DNA from: Massilia sp. TS11 | GTDB taxonomy: Bacteria; Pseudomonadota; Gammaproteobacteria; Burkholderiales; Burkholderiaceae_D | Assembly (NCBI RefSeq): GCF_022012445.1 | Contig: NZ_JAKLTS010000002.1 | Coordinates: 372,001-436,000, forward strand | DNA length: 64,000 nt | Direction of reading: 5' to 3' | Shown: piece by piece, positions 16,358-29,220 of the stretch | How the letters are laid out: each line of letters starts with the position of its first letter | How positions within the stretch are numbered: position 1 is the stretch's first letter | Notes under the pieces: generated by a model | What the model saw: the letters and a program-made list of their open reading frames with translations, nothing else | Databases searched by the model: none | What the model was told of the DNA's origin: nothing | Program-made: the position numbers and the translations under genes

Positions 16358-16448
16358 CCCCGATGAAACGTGAAAAGCGTTTGCTTTTGGGGAACCGGCG
16401 CAGTTGACGGTCGGTGCAAATAAAGTGGTTTGTTAAACGAGGGGACAC

Positions 16449-19319
16449 ATGAATATGACCGCCAAGAAGCGCGACGAGCTCGCAGCACGCCAGCGCCTTG
16501 CCTTCCAACTGAATCCGGTGGCCGCTGGCTGCGCCGTGCTGCTGGCCGCGCTGGCTGGCTCGGCCTTCGCGCAGGAAGCGCCGGCCGCTGCACCGGCTGC
16601 GACCCAGAAAGCCGACGACAAGAAGGACGAGGCCAAGAAAGACGACGACAAGGTCCAGACCGTGGTCGTGTCGGGTATCCGCCGCGGTATCGAAGCGGCC
16701 ATTTCGATCAAGAAGAATTCGAGCTCGATCGTCGAAGCCATCTCGGCTGAAGACATCGGCAAACTGCCGGACCAGAGCGTGGCCGAGTCGGTCTCCCGTC
16801 TGCCCGGCGTGACCACCCAGCGTAGCCGCTCCTCGGGCAAGGCGTCGGACGTGTCGGTGCGCGGCCTGTCGCCGAGCTTCAACGGTACCCTGCTGAACGG
16901 CCGCGAAATGGCCTCGACCGGCAACGCCCGCAGCCCCGAGTTCGACCTGTTCCCCGCCGAGCTGATGGGCTCGGTCGTGATCTATAAGACCCCGGACGCC
17001 AGCGTGGTCGGCCAGGGCCTGGCCGCGACCATCGACCTGCGCACCGTCAACCCGCTCGACTTCGGCAAGCGCGTGTTCGCCGCCAACTACAAGAAGAGCC
17101 GCATCGGTATCGGCTCGGGTCTGCCGGAAGGCAAGGGCGAGCGCTACTCGCTGTCCTACATCGACCAGTTCGCTGACCGCACGGTCGGTCTGGCCATCGG
17201 CCTGACCAAGTACGACGAAAACGGCGGCGCCCAGCGCAAGTTCAACTCCTGGGGCGGCTGGACCCCGACCATGCCGTATCAGGGCAAGGACGTGATCACC
17301 CCGGGCGGCTTCGGTGCCGACACCGAGACCGGCGAAAACAACCGCGAAGGCATGTTCGCCTCGCTGCAATACCGCCCGAACCGCAACTTCCGTTCGACCC
17401 TGGACCTGTTCTACTCCTCGGGCTACACCTCGCTCAAGAAGACCGGTCTGGAAGGCGCCGTGGGCGGCAACAGCGCCGGCGGCTATGACCCGAACGGTGT
17501 GCTGACCAATGCCACCATCGTCAACGGCGTCGCCACGGCCGGTACGATCACCAACTACAAAGGCGTGATCCGTAACCACCTGGAATCGGCCGATGACGAT
17601 CTGAAGACCGTCGGCTGGAAGAACGAATTCAAGGTCGCCGATTGGGACATGGTCACCGACCTGACCTGGTCGAAGGCCTCGAAGCTGAGCTCGCGCTACG
17701 AGACCACCGCTGGTCTGCCGGGCAATGCCACCACCCTGGACACCATCTCCTGGACCGGCTTCAACGGCGGTAACTTCACCGACGTCAAATACTCCACCGG
17801 CCTCAACTACGCAGACCGCAACGTCGTCAAGCTGACCGACGTGATGGGCTGGTCGGGCGGCGTCTCCTCGCCCCAGGCCGGCTATCTGGCCCAGCCGAAG
17901 ATCGACGATGAAGTCAAAGCCCTGCGCCTGAACGGCAAGACCGCCCTCGAGTGGGGCCCGATGCAGAGCGGCACCGTCGGCCTGAACTACACCCAGCGCG
18001 ACAAGTCGCGCACCGGCCAGGAAGGCCGTCTGGTGGTCAAGGGCGGCAACCCCTACGGTGTGGCCGGCATCCCGGGCAGCGCCGTCGAAACCGCCGGCAC
18101 CACCAGCATCCAGGTGGCCAAGTTCGATCCGACCGGTTCGCTCGGCACCATCTATGATCTGGCCGACAAAGTCGACGCCGACATCCTGAACAAGCTGTGG
18201 AACGTGAAGGAAAAGGTCACCAGCCTGTACGCCATGGGCGATCTGGACGGCCAGATGTTCGGCCTGAGCTACCGCGGCAACGTGGGTGCCCAGCTGATCC
18301 ACACCAAGCAGACCGGCGCCGGTTACGTCGTCGATCAGGCCAAGTGCACCGGCAACACCGCCGCCACCTGCCCGGCCAAGTATGTGGAACAAGGCGCCGA
18401 CTACTGGGACGTGCTGCCGAGCGCCAACCTGTCGTATGACCTGGGCAGCGAGCAGGTCATGCGCGTCGGCGTGGCCAAGGTGCTCTCGCGCGCCAACCTG
18501 GACGACATGCGCGCCTCGAACAACTTCAACCTGAGCACCTCGGGTCCGTACCCGATCCTGACCGGCTCGGCCGGTAACCCGGGTCTGAAGCCGTTCAAGG
18601 CCAAGTCCTTCGACCTGTCCTACGAGAAGTATTTCGGCAACAAGGGCTACATCTCGCTGGCCGGCTTCTACAAGAAGCTCGACACCTACATCCTGCGCGT
18701 GCCGCGTCCGTTCGACTTCGGTCCCTACGTGACCCCGACCACGCCGCTGCCCGCGACCGGCCCCTACGCTGGCAAGACCACCGGTCTGCTGACCCAGCCG
18801 ATCAACGGCGACGGCGGCAGCATCCACGGCTTCGAACTGGCGATCAACGTGCCGTTCTCGATGCTGACCCCGATGCTGGACGGCTTCGGCGTGATGGTCA
18901 ACCATTCGGACACCGACTCGGGCGTGGAACTGCCGACCGCTGGCTTCCCGAACGTCAACACCTCCTCGGTGAAGATCCCGCTGCCGGGCCTGTCGCGCAA
19001 AGTGACCAACCTGCGTCTGTACTATGAGAAGTATGGCTTCCAGGTGGCCGCCGCCGCACGCAAGCGTTCGAACTTCCTCGGTACCGTGTCGGACTTCCAG
19101 GACAACCAGCAGCTCACCTTCATCAAGGGCGAGACCATCGTCGACCTGCAGGCCTCCTACGAAATCCCGAGCGGCTGGCTGAAGGGCGTGTCCCTGTATG
19201 CCCAGGCAACCAACTGGAACAAGGCACCGTTCCAGGAATACACGGTTGATCCGAACCAGGTCACCAACAAAGTGGAATACGGCCGGACCTACCACTTTGG
19301 CGTGAACTACAAGTTCTAA
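16449..19319 (+). CDS. TonB-dependent receptor, carbohydrate type (TonB-Xanth-Caul family)
   Basis: A 956-residue outer-membrane receptor. A long N-terminal signal region (hydrophobic PVAAGCAVLLAALAGSAFAQ) is followed by an Ala/Lys/Asp-rich linker, a probable TonB box around VQTVVVSG, and a plug domain with IVEAISAEDIGKLPDQSVAESVSRLPGV and VSVRGLSPSFNGTLLNGREM, landmarks of the Xanthomonas/Caulobacter receptor family that includes the maltodextrin receptor MalA. The barrel ends in GVNYKF with the terminal phenylalanine needed for insertion. Codon choice is noticeably stricter than in the neighbours, fitting high expression. It is divergent from the glucose/alpha-glucan operon and followed by a terminator. 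Maltodextrin is the likely but unproven substrate. Confidence 0.9.
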   Translation: MNMTAKKRDELAARQRLAFQLNPVAAGCAVLLAALAGSAFAQEAPAAAPAATQKADDKKDEAKKDDDKVQTVVVSGIRRGIEAAISIKKNSSSIVEAISAEDIGKLPDQSVAESVSRLPGVTTQRSRSSGKASDVSVRGLSPSFNGTLLNGREMASTGNARSPEFDLFPAELMGSVVIYKTPDASVVGQGLAATIDLRTVNPLDFGKRVFAANYKKSRIGIGSGLPEGKGERYSLSYIDQFADRTVGLAIGLTKYDENGGAQRKFNSWGGWTPTMPYQGKDVITPGGFGADTETGENNREGMFASLQYRPNRNFRSTLDLFYSSGYTSLKKTGLEGAVGGNSAGGYDPNGVLTNATIVNGVATAGTITNYKGVIRNHLESADDDLKTVGWKNEFKVADWDMVTDLTWSKASKLSSRYETTAGLPGNATTLDTISWTGFNGGNFTDVKYSTGLNYADRNVVKLTDVMGWSGGVSSPQAGYLAQPKIDDEVKALRLNGKTALEWGPMQSGTVGLNYTQRDKSRTGQEGRLVVKGGNPYGVAGIPGSAVETAGTTSIQVAKFDPTGSLGTIYDLADKVDADILNKLWNVKEKVTSLYAMGDLDGQMFGLSYRGNVGAQLIHTKQTGAGYVVDQAKCTGNTAATCPAKYVEQGADYWDVLPSANLSYDLGSEQVMRVGVAKVLSRANLDDMRASNNFNLSTSGPYPILTGSAGNPGLKPFKAKSFDLSYEKYFGNKGYISLAGFYKKLDTYILRVPRPFDFGPYVTPTTPLPATGPYAGKTTGLLTQPINGDGGSIHGFELAINVPFSMLTPMLDGFGVMVNHSDTDSGVELPTAGFPNVNTSSVKIPLPGLSRKVTNLRLYYEKYGFQVAAAARKRSNFLGTVSDFQDNQQLTFIKGETIVDLQASYEIPSGWLKGVSLYAQATNWNKAPFQEYTVDPNQVTNKVEYGRTYHFGVNYKF

Positions 19320-19332
19320 GTTACACTCCCAG

Positions 19333-19368
19333 ACAACCCCTGCAGGCCGATGCCTCAGGGGTTGTTTT
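19333..19368 (+). terminator. Intrinsic terminator after the TonB receptor gene
   Basis: ACAACCCCTG (19333-19342) pairs perfectly with CAGGGGTTGT (19356-19365) across a 13-base loop, followed by TTTTCATTT. It lies 14 bases after the receptor stop and ahead of the co-oriented halogenase-like gene, so it would end most receptor transcripts and let a fraction read through. Confidence 0.85.
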
Positions 19369-19392
19369 CATTTGTGGGTAAGGAAAAGAGCG

Positions 19393-20901
19393 ATGCAAGC
19401 AGCGATCAAAACGATTGTGATTGTCGGCGGCGGCACGGCCGGCTGGATGACGGCCAGCGCGCTGGCCACGGTGATGGGCGGACGCTACCAGATCCGCCTG
19501 GTCGAGTCCGACGAGATCGGCATTGTCGGCGTCGGCGAGGCGACCATCCCGATGGTCAAGCGCTTCAACCAGGTGGTCGGCATCGACGAGGTCGAGTTCC
19601 TGCGCGCCACCTATGGCACTTTCAAACTCGGCATCGAATTCGTCAACTGGGGCCGCCAGGGCGAGCGCTACATGCACGGCTTCGGCAGCATCGGCCAGGA
19701 CCTGGCCACCGTGCGCTTCGACCAGTACTGGCAGAAGATGCGCCGGCTCGGCAAGGCCGCCCCGCTGGAGGCGTATTCGATTGCGCGCATGGCCTCGAAG
19801 GCGAATAAATTCATGCCGCCGACCACCGAGGCCGGCAATTCGCCGCTGGCCGAAATCACCTACGCCTACCATTTCGACGCCAGCCTGTATGCGCGCTTCC
19901 TGCGCGGCCTGGCCGAGCAGCGCGGCGTCCAGCGCATCGAGGGCAAGATCAGCCAGGTGCGCCAGCGCGCCAGCGACGGCTTCATCGAGGCCGTGGTGCT
20001 GGAAAACGGCACCGAACTGGCGGGCGAACTGTTCATCGATTGTTCGGGCTTCCGCGGCCTGCTGATCGAGCAGACCCTGCAGACCGGCTTCGAAGACTGG
20101 ACCCACTGGCTGCCGTGCGACCGCGCGCTGGCCGTGCCGTGCGCCTCGGCGCCGGTGCTCACGCCCTACACGCGCTCGACCGCACACCGCGCCGGCTGGC
20201 AGTGGCGCATTCCGCTCCAGCACCGCACCGGCAACGGCCATGTGTTCTGCAGCCAGTTCATCAGCGAAGACGAGGCCGCGGCCACCCTGCTGGCCAATCT
20301 CGACGGCGAAGCCCTGGCCGATCCGCGCCTGATCAAGTTCACCACCGGCCGCCGCAAGCTGGGCTGGAACAAGAACGTGGTCGCGGTCGGCCTGGCCAGC
20401 GGCTTCCTCGAGCCGCTCGAGTCGACCTCGATCCACATGATCCAGTCGGCCATCGCGCGCCTGATCGAACTGTTCCCGGACAGCGGCTTCGACCCGGTCG
20501 TCACGGCCGAATACAACCGCCAGTCGGCCTTCGAGTACGAGCGCATCCGCGACTTCATCATCCTGCACTACCACATGAACCAGCGCACCGATTCCGAGTT
20601 CTGGCAGGCCTGCGCCCACATGGCCATTCCGGATACGCTGCGCCAGAAGATCGCGCTATATCGCAGCAGCGGGCGCGTGGTGCGCATCGACAACGAGCTG
20701 TTCTCGGAAGTCGGCTGGGTGCAGGTGCTGGAAGGGCAGAACGCGCCGATCGACGGCTACCATCCGCTGGTCGACGTGCAGGACGAGCGCGAGATCGCCG
20801 ACTACCTGCACAGCGTGCAGGACGTGATCGCCAAGTGCGTCAATGTGATGCCCGAGCACGGCGCCTTCATCGCGCGCCACTGCGCGGCGCCGCGCGCTTA
20901 A
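19393..20901 (+). CDS. Flavin-dependent tryptophan-halogenase family protein
   Basis: A 502-residue flavoprotein of the tryptophan halogenase family (PF04820). The N-terminal FAD fold has VGGGTAGWM (residues 11-19). The WxWxIP motif of flavin halogenases is present as WQWRIP at 269-274. A lysine at 78 (GTFKLG) and a glutamate at 343 (EPLEST) fall where PrnA has its catalytic Lys79 and Glu346, so the active site looks intact. The ATG at 19393 follows AAGGAAAAG. Halogenase-like genes recur beside TonB receptors in Xanthomonas/Caulobacter-type carbohydrate loci, where their substrate is unknown. No biosynthetic cluster and no flavin reductase gene are nearby. It lies just behind the receptor terminator and probably depends on readthrough or a local promoter. 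Confidence 0.85.
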   Translation: MQAAIKTIVIVGGGTAGWMTASALATVMGGRYQIRLVESDEIGIVGVGEATIPMVKRFNQVVGIDEVEFLRATYGTFKLGIEFVNWGRQGERYMHGFGSIGQDLATVRFDQYWQKMRRLGKAAPLEAYSIARMASKANKFMPPTTEAGNSPLAEITYAYHFDASLYARFLRGLAEQRGVQRIEGKISQVRQRASDGFIEAVVLENGTELAGELFIDCSGFRGLLIEQTLQTGFEDWTHWLPCDRALAVPCASAPVLTPYTRSTAHRAGWQWRIPLQHRTGNGHVFCSQFISEDEAAATLLANLDGEALADPRLIKFTTGRRKLGWNKNVVAVGLASGFLEPLESTSIHMIQSAIARLIELFPDSGFDPVVTAEYNRQSAFEYERIRDFIILHYHMNQRTDSEFWQACAHMAIPDTLRQKIALYRSSGRVVRIDNELFSEVGWVQVLEGQNAPIDGYHPLVDVQDEREIADYLHSVQDVIAKCVNVMPEHGAFIARHCAAPRA

Positions 20902-20917
20902 GGACGGCGGCCGGGCC

Positions 20918-24462
<3,545 letters not shown>

Positions 24463-24466
<4 letters not shown>

Positions 24467-25995
24467 GCGGGCGGCGCCACCTTGGGCAGGCGCAGCTGCA
24501 CGCGGGTCTGGTTGCCGTCCGCGCTGGCGTTGACGCTGCCGCCCTGGAGTTCGGCCATCAGGCGCGCCGCATACAGCGACAGGGCCGCCTCACCGAGATT
24601 GCCGGCCAGCGAGGGGCGCTCCGTCAGGGCGGCGCGCACGGCCGGCGGCATCCCGCCCGTCCATTCGAGCAGGAAGCCGGCGAACTGGGCGTCGACCGGC
24701 ACCGACACCTGCAGCGGCGTGTCCGGCATGGCGAAACCGAGCGCCAGCTGCAGCAGCTGGTCGATGGCGGCACGCGCCAGAATCAGGTCGCCCTGGGCGC
24801 GCAGCGGGGTCTTCGGCATCTCCAGGCGCGCCAGCACGCCGGCGTGGCGCGCACAGGCTTCGAGCAGCTGTTCGAGCGCGATCGGTTCGGCGGCCGGATC
24901 GTAGCGGCCCTGTTCGAGCCGGTGCAGGTCGACCCCGTGGGTGGCGCGCCGCAGCAGCACATGGCCGTGCTGGCCGAGCGTGTCCAGGGTGCTGCGCAGG
25001 GCCTCGCTGGCGGCCGGATCGGCCTGCAGCCGTTCGACCGCGTCGAGCATGCCGGCCACCAGCGGCGCCAGCTCATGCCGGGTCAGGCGGTCGACATCGT
25101 CGCGCAGCTGGGCATTGGCGGCCGCCAGCGCGCTCTTGCGCTTGAGATCGGCCAGGGTGGCGGCCAGACGCAGCTGGGTGCGCAGGCGCGCGCGCAGCAC
25201 CGAGGATTCGACCGGCTTGGTCACATAATCGGCCGCCCCCAGGGCCAGGCCGCCGACCACGTCGTCGGCGCCGTCGCGCGAGGACAGGAAGATCACCGGG
25301 ATGTCGCGCGTGTCGGGATCGGCCTTGAGCCGCTTGCACAGCTCGAAACCGCTCATCTCGGGCATCACGATATCGAGCAGGATCAGGTCCGGCTGGGCGC
25401 TCTGGGCCAGTTCCAGGGCCTTGCGCGCGCTGATCGCCACCTTCACGTTGTAGCCGTCGTCGGTCAGCATGCCGGCGATCACCTTGATATTCGTGGCCAT
25501 GTCGTCGACCACCAGGATGGTGGCCTTGCGGATCCTTTCCTCGACCGGGGTGTCCTCGCCGATCAGGGCGCGCGGGCTGCCGCTGCGGGCGGCCGCCACG
25601 GCGGCGCGCCGGGCCGGGCGCAGCAGGGCTTCGAGCTTCTGCTGGAAGTGGTCGTAGGTGAAGGGCTTGACCAGGTAGTCGGAGGCGCCGGCCGCCAGCA
25701 GGGCCTGGACCGCGCCCGGATCGGTTTCCTCGCCCAGCAGCAGGAAGGGGCGGTCGGCCCAGCGCGGCTGCTCGCGCATCCACTGCATGAAGGCCAGGCC
25801 GCCCATGCCGGGCAGGGACTGGTCGCAGATGACGGCGCCGACCGGACGCTCGCCGAAGATGCGCATGGCTTCTTCGGCGCTGGCGGCCGCGTGCACGGTA
25901 CGGAAACCGAGGTCGTTGAGGATGCTGCGGATCGCCGAGCGGATCTGCAGGTTGTCGTCGACCAGCAGCAGGGGAACGGAGGTGTCGATGGTCAT
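24463..25995 (-). CDS. Double-receiver response regulator with kinase-like C-terminus
   Basis: A 510-residue cytoplasmic protein. REC1 (about 8-127) has the phosphorylatable aspartate at 58 (AVICDQSLPGM) and Lys110 in LVKPF. REC2 (about 158-275) has Asp208 (LILLDIVMPEMSG) and VTKPV. A coiled segment and a C-terminal region (about 300-510) resemble a histidine kinase core: RHELAPLV carries a histidine at 307, but the H-box lacks the usual Arg-Thr. The ATPase N-box is degenerate (AAIDQLLQLALGFA) and no GxGLGL motif is visible. It has no DNA-binding or cyclic-di-GMP domain, so it probably acts as a phosphate shuttle or scaffold with the hybrid kinase, to which it is translationally coupled. Confidence 0.82.
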
Positions 25996-26124
25996 GGGCG
26001 GCGTGAACTCGGCTAGACCACAATATTACGGGTTTGTCCGCTCCCGTGCTACCTCTGCGGTGGCTGAACCGCTACACTATCGGTATGCCTCGCAGTGTGC
26101 GAGTCCCTCCTGTGAGAGCCCCCC

Positions 26125-28236
26125 ATGGAAATTCAACGTTTTGCCGACCTTGCCCTCCCGCCCGCCCTGCTGCAGGCGATCGACGCCATCGGCTATGAGA
26201 CCCCGTCGCCGATCCAGGCCGCCACCATCCCGCTGCTGCTGCAGGGGCGCGATGTGCTTGGCCAAGCCCAGACCGGCACCGGCAAGACCGCCGCCTTCGC
26301 CCTGCCGACCCTGGCCCGCATCGACGTGCGCAGCGCCCGGCCCCAGGCCCTGGTGCTGGCGCCCACGCGCGAGCTGGCCATCCAGGTGGCCGAAGCCTTC
26401 CAGAAGTACGCGGCCCAGCTGCCCGGCTTCCATGTGCTGCCGATCTACGGCGGCCAGGGCTATGGCCCGCAGCTGTCGGCCCTGCGCCGCGGCGTGCACG
26501 TGGTGGTCGGCACCCCGGGCCGCGTGATCGACCACCTGGAAAAGGGCGCGCTCGACCTGTCCGCCCTGAAGACCCTGGTGCTCGACGAAGCCGACGAAAT
26601 GCTGCGCATGGGCTTTATCGACGACGTCGAAACCATCCTCCAGCGCACCCCGGCCACGCGCCAGACGGCCCTGTTCTCGGCCACCATGCCGGCCCCGATC
26701 CGGCGCATCGCCAAAACCTATCTGCGCGAGCCCGAGGAAATCACCGTGGCCGCCAAGACCACGACGGCCGACAACATCCGCCAGCGCTACTGGCTGGTCT
26801 CGGGCATGCAGAAGCTCGACGCCCTGACCCGCATCCTCGAGGCCGAGCCCTTCGACGGCATGATCATCTTCAGCCGCACCAAACTGGGGACCGAGGAGCT
26901 GGCCGAAAAACTGTGCGCGCGCGGCTTCTCGGCCGCCGCCATCAACGGCGACATGGCCCAGCAGGCGCGTGAGCGCACCATCGGCCTGCTCAAGGAAGGC
27001 CGCATCGACATTCTGGTGGCGACCGACGTGGCCGCGCGCGGCCTCGACGTCGAGCGCATCAGCCACGTGGTCAACTACGACGTGCCGTATGACGTCGAGA
27101 GCTACACCCACCGCATCGGCCGCACCGGGCGCGCCGGCCGCACCGGCGACGCCATCCTGTTCATCACCCCGCGCGAGCGCAATCTGCTGCGCATGATCGA
27201 GCGCCACACGCGCCAGCCGGTGTCGCCCCTGACCCTGCCCACGGTGCGCGAAGTCAATGACGCCCGCATCGCCCGCTTCAAGGAGCAGATCAGCGCCACG
27301 CTCGAAGCGGGCGGGCTCGATGTGTTCCAGCGCCTGTGCGAGGAATACGAGCGCGAGCACAATGTCCCGGCCATCGAAATCGCCGCCGCCCTGGCCAAGA
27401 TCGCGCGCGGCGACGAGCCCCTGCTGCTGGACAAGAACCAGGAGCGGCGCCAGGCCGAAGAGCGCGCGCCCGACCCGCGCGAGCACATCGATCAGCGCTT
27501 GCTGGGCGGCGACGCGCGCCCCTCGCGCGCCGATTTTGCCGCCCTCAAGAAGGAACGCATGGCGCGCCCGCCCGAGCCGGGCATGGCCACCTACCGCATC
27601 GCGGTCGGCTACGTGCATGGGGTCAAGCCCGGCAATATCGTCGGCGCCATGGCCAACGAGGGCGGCATTGACGCCAAGCGCATCGGCCGCATCGAAATCT
27701 TCGACGACCACACCCTGCTCGATCTGCCGGCCGATCTGGACGCCGCCACCCTGGCCGCGCTGGCCGAGGTGAGCACGGCCGGCCGCCGCCTGCGCATCGT
27801 GCGCGACGGCGAGACGCCGCCGCCGGCGGACACGGCCGCTTCGCCGATGCAGCTGGACAAATTCATGGCCCCGCTGCCAGACGCGCCGGCACCGGCTGCT
27901 GCGGCGGCACCGGCGCCGGCACCGAAGAAAAAGAAGGACAAGCCGGCCGCGCGCCACGATTTCCCCATGGTCTGCTACCGCATCGAGGTGGGCAAGGCGC
28001 ATGCCAAGCCGGCCAATATCATCGGCGCCATCGCCAATGAGGCCGGGCTCGAGGCCGCCCACATCGGCCGTCTCGAGATGTACGAGGACTACAGCACCGT
28101 GGAACTGCCGGACGGCATGCCCAAGGGCCTGCTCGAACATATGCGCAAGGTCTGGGTCGGCGGGCGACAGTTGAAGATGCGCCTGGACGGCGAACCTCTG
28201 CCGGCGCCGAAAAAGAAGAAGGAAAAGCACGCATGA
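26125..28236 (+). CDS. deaD: DEAD-box RNA helicase with two DbpA-type RNA-binding domains
   Basis: A 703-residue ATP-dependent RNA helicase of the DeaD/CsdA type. The Q motif is followed by AQTGTGKT (residues 48-55), PTRELA, DEAD (154-157), SAT (FSATMP) and HRIGRTGRAGRTG. The C-terminus holds two copies of the DbpA RNA-binding fold: YRIAVGYVHGVKPGNIVGAM from residue 490 and YRIEVGKAHAKPANIIGAIA from residue 618, joined by an Ala/Pro/Lys-rich linker. Most bacterial DeaD proteins carry one such domain, so this is an internal duplication. The function is remodelling of structured RNA in ribosome assembly and mRNA turnover, often in the cold. The gene overlaps the aldo/keto reductase start (ATGA). 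Confidence 0.92.
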   Translation: MEIQRFADLALPPALLQAIDAIGYETPSPIQAATIPLLLQGRDVLGQAQTGTGKTAAFALPTLARIDVRSARPQALVLAPTRELAIQVAEAFQKYAAQLPGFHVLPIYGGQGYGPQLSALRRGVHVVVGTPGRVIDHLEKGALDLSALKTLVLDEADEMLRMGFIDDVETILQRTPATRQTALFSATMPAPIRRIAKTYLREPEEITVAAKTTTADNIRQRYWLVSGMQKLDALTRILEAEPFDGMIIFSRTKLGTEELAEKLCARGFSAAAINGDMAQQARERTIGLLKEGRIDILVATDVAARGLDVERISHVVNYDVPYDVESYTHRIGRTGRAGRTGDAILFITPRERNLLRMIERHTRQPVSPLTLPTVREVNDARIARFKEQISATLEAGGLDVFQRLCEEYEREHNVPAIEIAAALAKIARGDEPLLLDKNQERRQAEERAPDPREHIDQRLLGGDARPSRADFAALKKERMARPPEPGMATYRIAVGYVHGVKPGNIVGAMANEGGIDAKRIGRIEIFDDHTLLDLPADLDAATLAALAEVSTAGRRLRIVRDGETPPPADTAASPMQLDKFMAPLPDAPAPAAAAAPAPAPKKKKDKPAARHDFPMVCYRIEVGKAHAKPANIIGAIANEAGLEAAHIGRLEMYEDYSTVELPDGMPKGLLEHMRKVWVGGRQLKMRLDGEPLPAPKKKKEKHA

Positions 28237-29168
28237 GCCGCTTGATTTACGGCTGCATGGGCCTCGGCGGCGGCTGGAACCACGAACCGGTGCAGGGCAA
28301 GGACATCGCCCACGCGCGCGCCGCCCTCGACGCGGCGCTCGAGATCGGCATCACCCGTTTCGACCATGCTGACATCTACACGCATGGCAAGGCCGAGCAG
28401 GTGTTCGGCGAGCTGTTCAAGGCCGAACCGGCGCTGCGTGAACGGATTGTGCTGCAGACCAAGTGCGGCATCCGCTTCGGCGACGCGCACGGGCCCGGCC
28501 GCTACGACCTGTCGCGTGCCTACATCATCGCCGCCGTCGAGGCCAGCCTGGCACGCCTGCACACCGATTACATCGACGTGCTGCTGCTGCACCGTCCCGA
28601 TCCGCTGATGGAGCCGGACGAAATCAACGAGGCCTGGCACACGCTGTACACGGCCGGCAAGGTGCGCGCGCTCGGCGTGTCGAACATGCACGCCGGCCAG
28701 CTGCGACTGCTGACGGCCGCGCTCGACACGTCCTTGGTGGCCAACCAGCTCGAGATGAGCCTGGCGCGGCGCGACTGGCTCGAGGCCGAGACCTGCTTCA
28801 ACGACGCCCAGGGCGCGGGCGGCCTGGTGTGGGCCGACACGCTCGCCTATTGCCAGCGCAAACAGATCGGCCTGCAAGCCTGGGGGGCGCTGGCCAAGGG
28901 CTGGTACAGCGGCGGTGCCGCCTACGACGCCCCGCCCGTGGTGAACAATACCGCCCAGCTCGTGCGCGAGCTGGCCCATCAGCACCAGGTGGCGCCCGAG
29001 AGCATCGTGCTGGCCTGGCTGCTGCGCCATCCGGCCGGCATTGCGCCGGTGATCGGCACCTCCCATCCCGAGCGCATCCGCGCCTGCCGCGACGCCGAGC
29101 GCATCCAGCTCAGCCGCGAGGAGTGGTATCGCCTCTACGTCACCGCGCGCGGCCACGCGCTGCCCTGA
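28233..29168 (+). CDS. Aldo/keto reductase
   Basis: A 311-residue NADPH-dependent oxidoreductase of the YdhF-like aldo/keto reductase group. The (beta/alpha)8 barrel shows the catalytic Asp and Tyr in RFDHADIYTHGKAEQVFGE, the lysine in VLQTKCGIRFG, and the cofactor-binding end HPAGIAPVIGTSHPERI. It reduces aldehydes or ketones; the substrate is unknown. Its ATG overlaps the helicase stop (28233-28236), giving translational coupling to a functionally unrelated gene. The C-terminus runs close to the RAYT hairpin. Confidence 0.88.
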   Translation: MSRLIYGCMGLGGGWNHEPVQGKDIAHARAALDAALEIGITRFDHADIYTHGKAEQVFGELFKAEPALRERIVLQTKCGIRFGDAHGPGRYDLSRAYIIAAVEASLARLHTDYIDVLLLHRPDPLMEPDEINEAWHTLYTAGKVRALGVSNMHAGQLRLLTAALDTSLVANQLEMSLARRDWLEAETCFNDAQGAGGLVWADTLAYCQRKQIGLQAWGALAKGWYSGGAAYDAPPVVNNTAQLVRELAHQHQVAPESIVLAWLLRHPAGIAPVIGTSHPERIRACRDAERIQLSREEWYRLYVTARGHALP

Positions 29169-29187
29169 ACGGAACTTGGCAGGCAGA

Positions 29188-29220
29188 GCTGACCTCCAAG
29201 TAGCAGCGATGGAGGTCAGC
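29188..29220 (+). promoter_or_regulatory. Hairpin that sequesters the RAYT ribosome-binding site
   Basis: GCTGACCTCC (29188-29197) and GGAGGTCAGC (29211-29220) form a perfect 10-bp inverted repeat with a 13-base loop. The right arm carries the GGAGG Shine-Dalgarno sequence and ends directly at the transposase ATG (29221). In an mRNA this stem would hide the ribosome-binding site, so translation is probably held very low, as is known for other transposases that block read-in expression. Confidence 0.7.

Larger units (their letters stand above)
16002..16448. other. Divergent control region between gtsA and TonB receptor gene (447 bp, no gene)
   Basis: No plausible coding sequence lies here. 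The region is much richer in A/T than the flanking genes. It holds a weak HexR-like site (16032-16046), a candidate gtsA promoter (16072-16100), two copies of an 18-mer (16121, 16338), a small GCACC-N5-GGTGC inverted repeat (16162-16176), a perfect HexR-like palindrome (16210-16224) and a candidate receptor promoter (16328-16357). The 9-mer CGGTGCAAA occurs twice (16171 and 16412). The two divergent units are therefore likely to be co-regulated. Confidence 0.8.

Noticed and set aside
19393..20901. A natural-product halogenase in a biosynthetic cluster.
   Set aside because: No biosynthetic or flavin reductase genes are nearby; the context is carbohydrate uptake, so only the family name is used.
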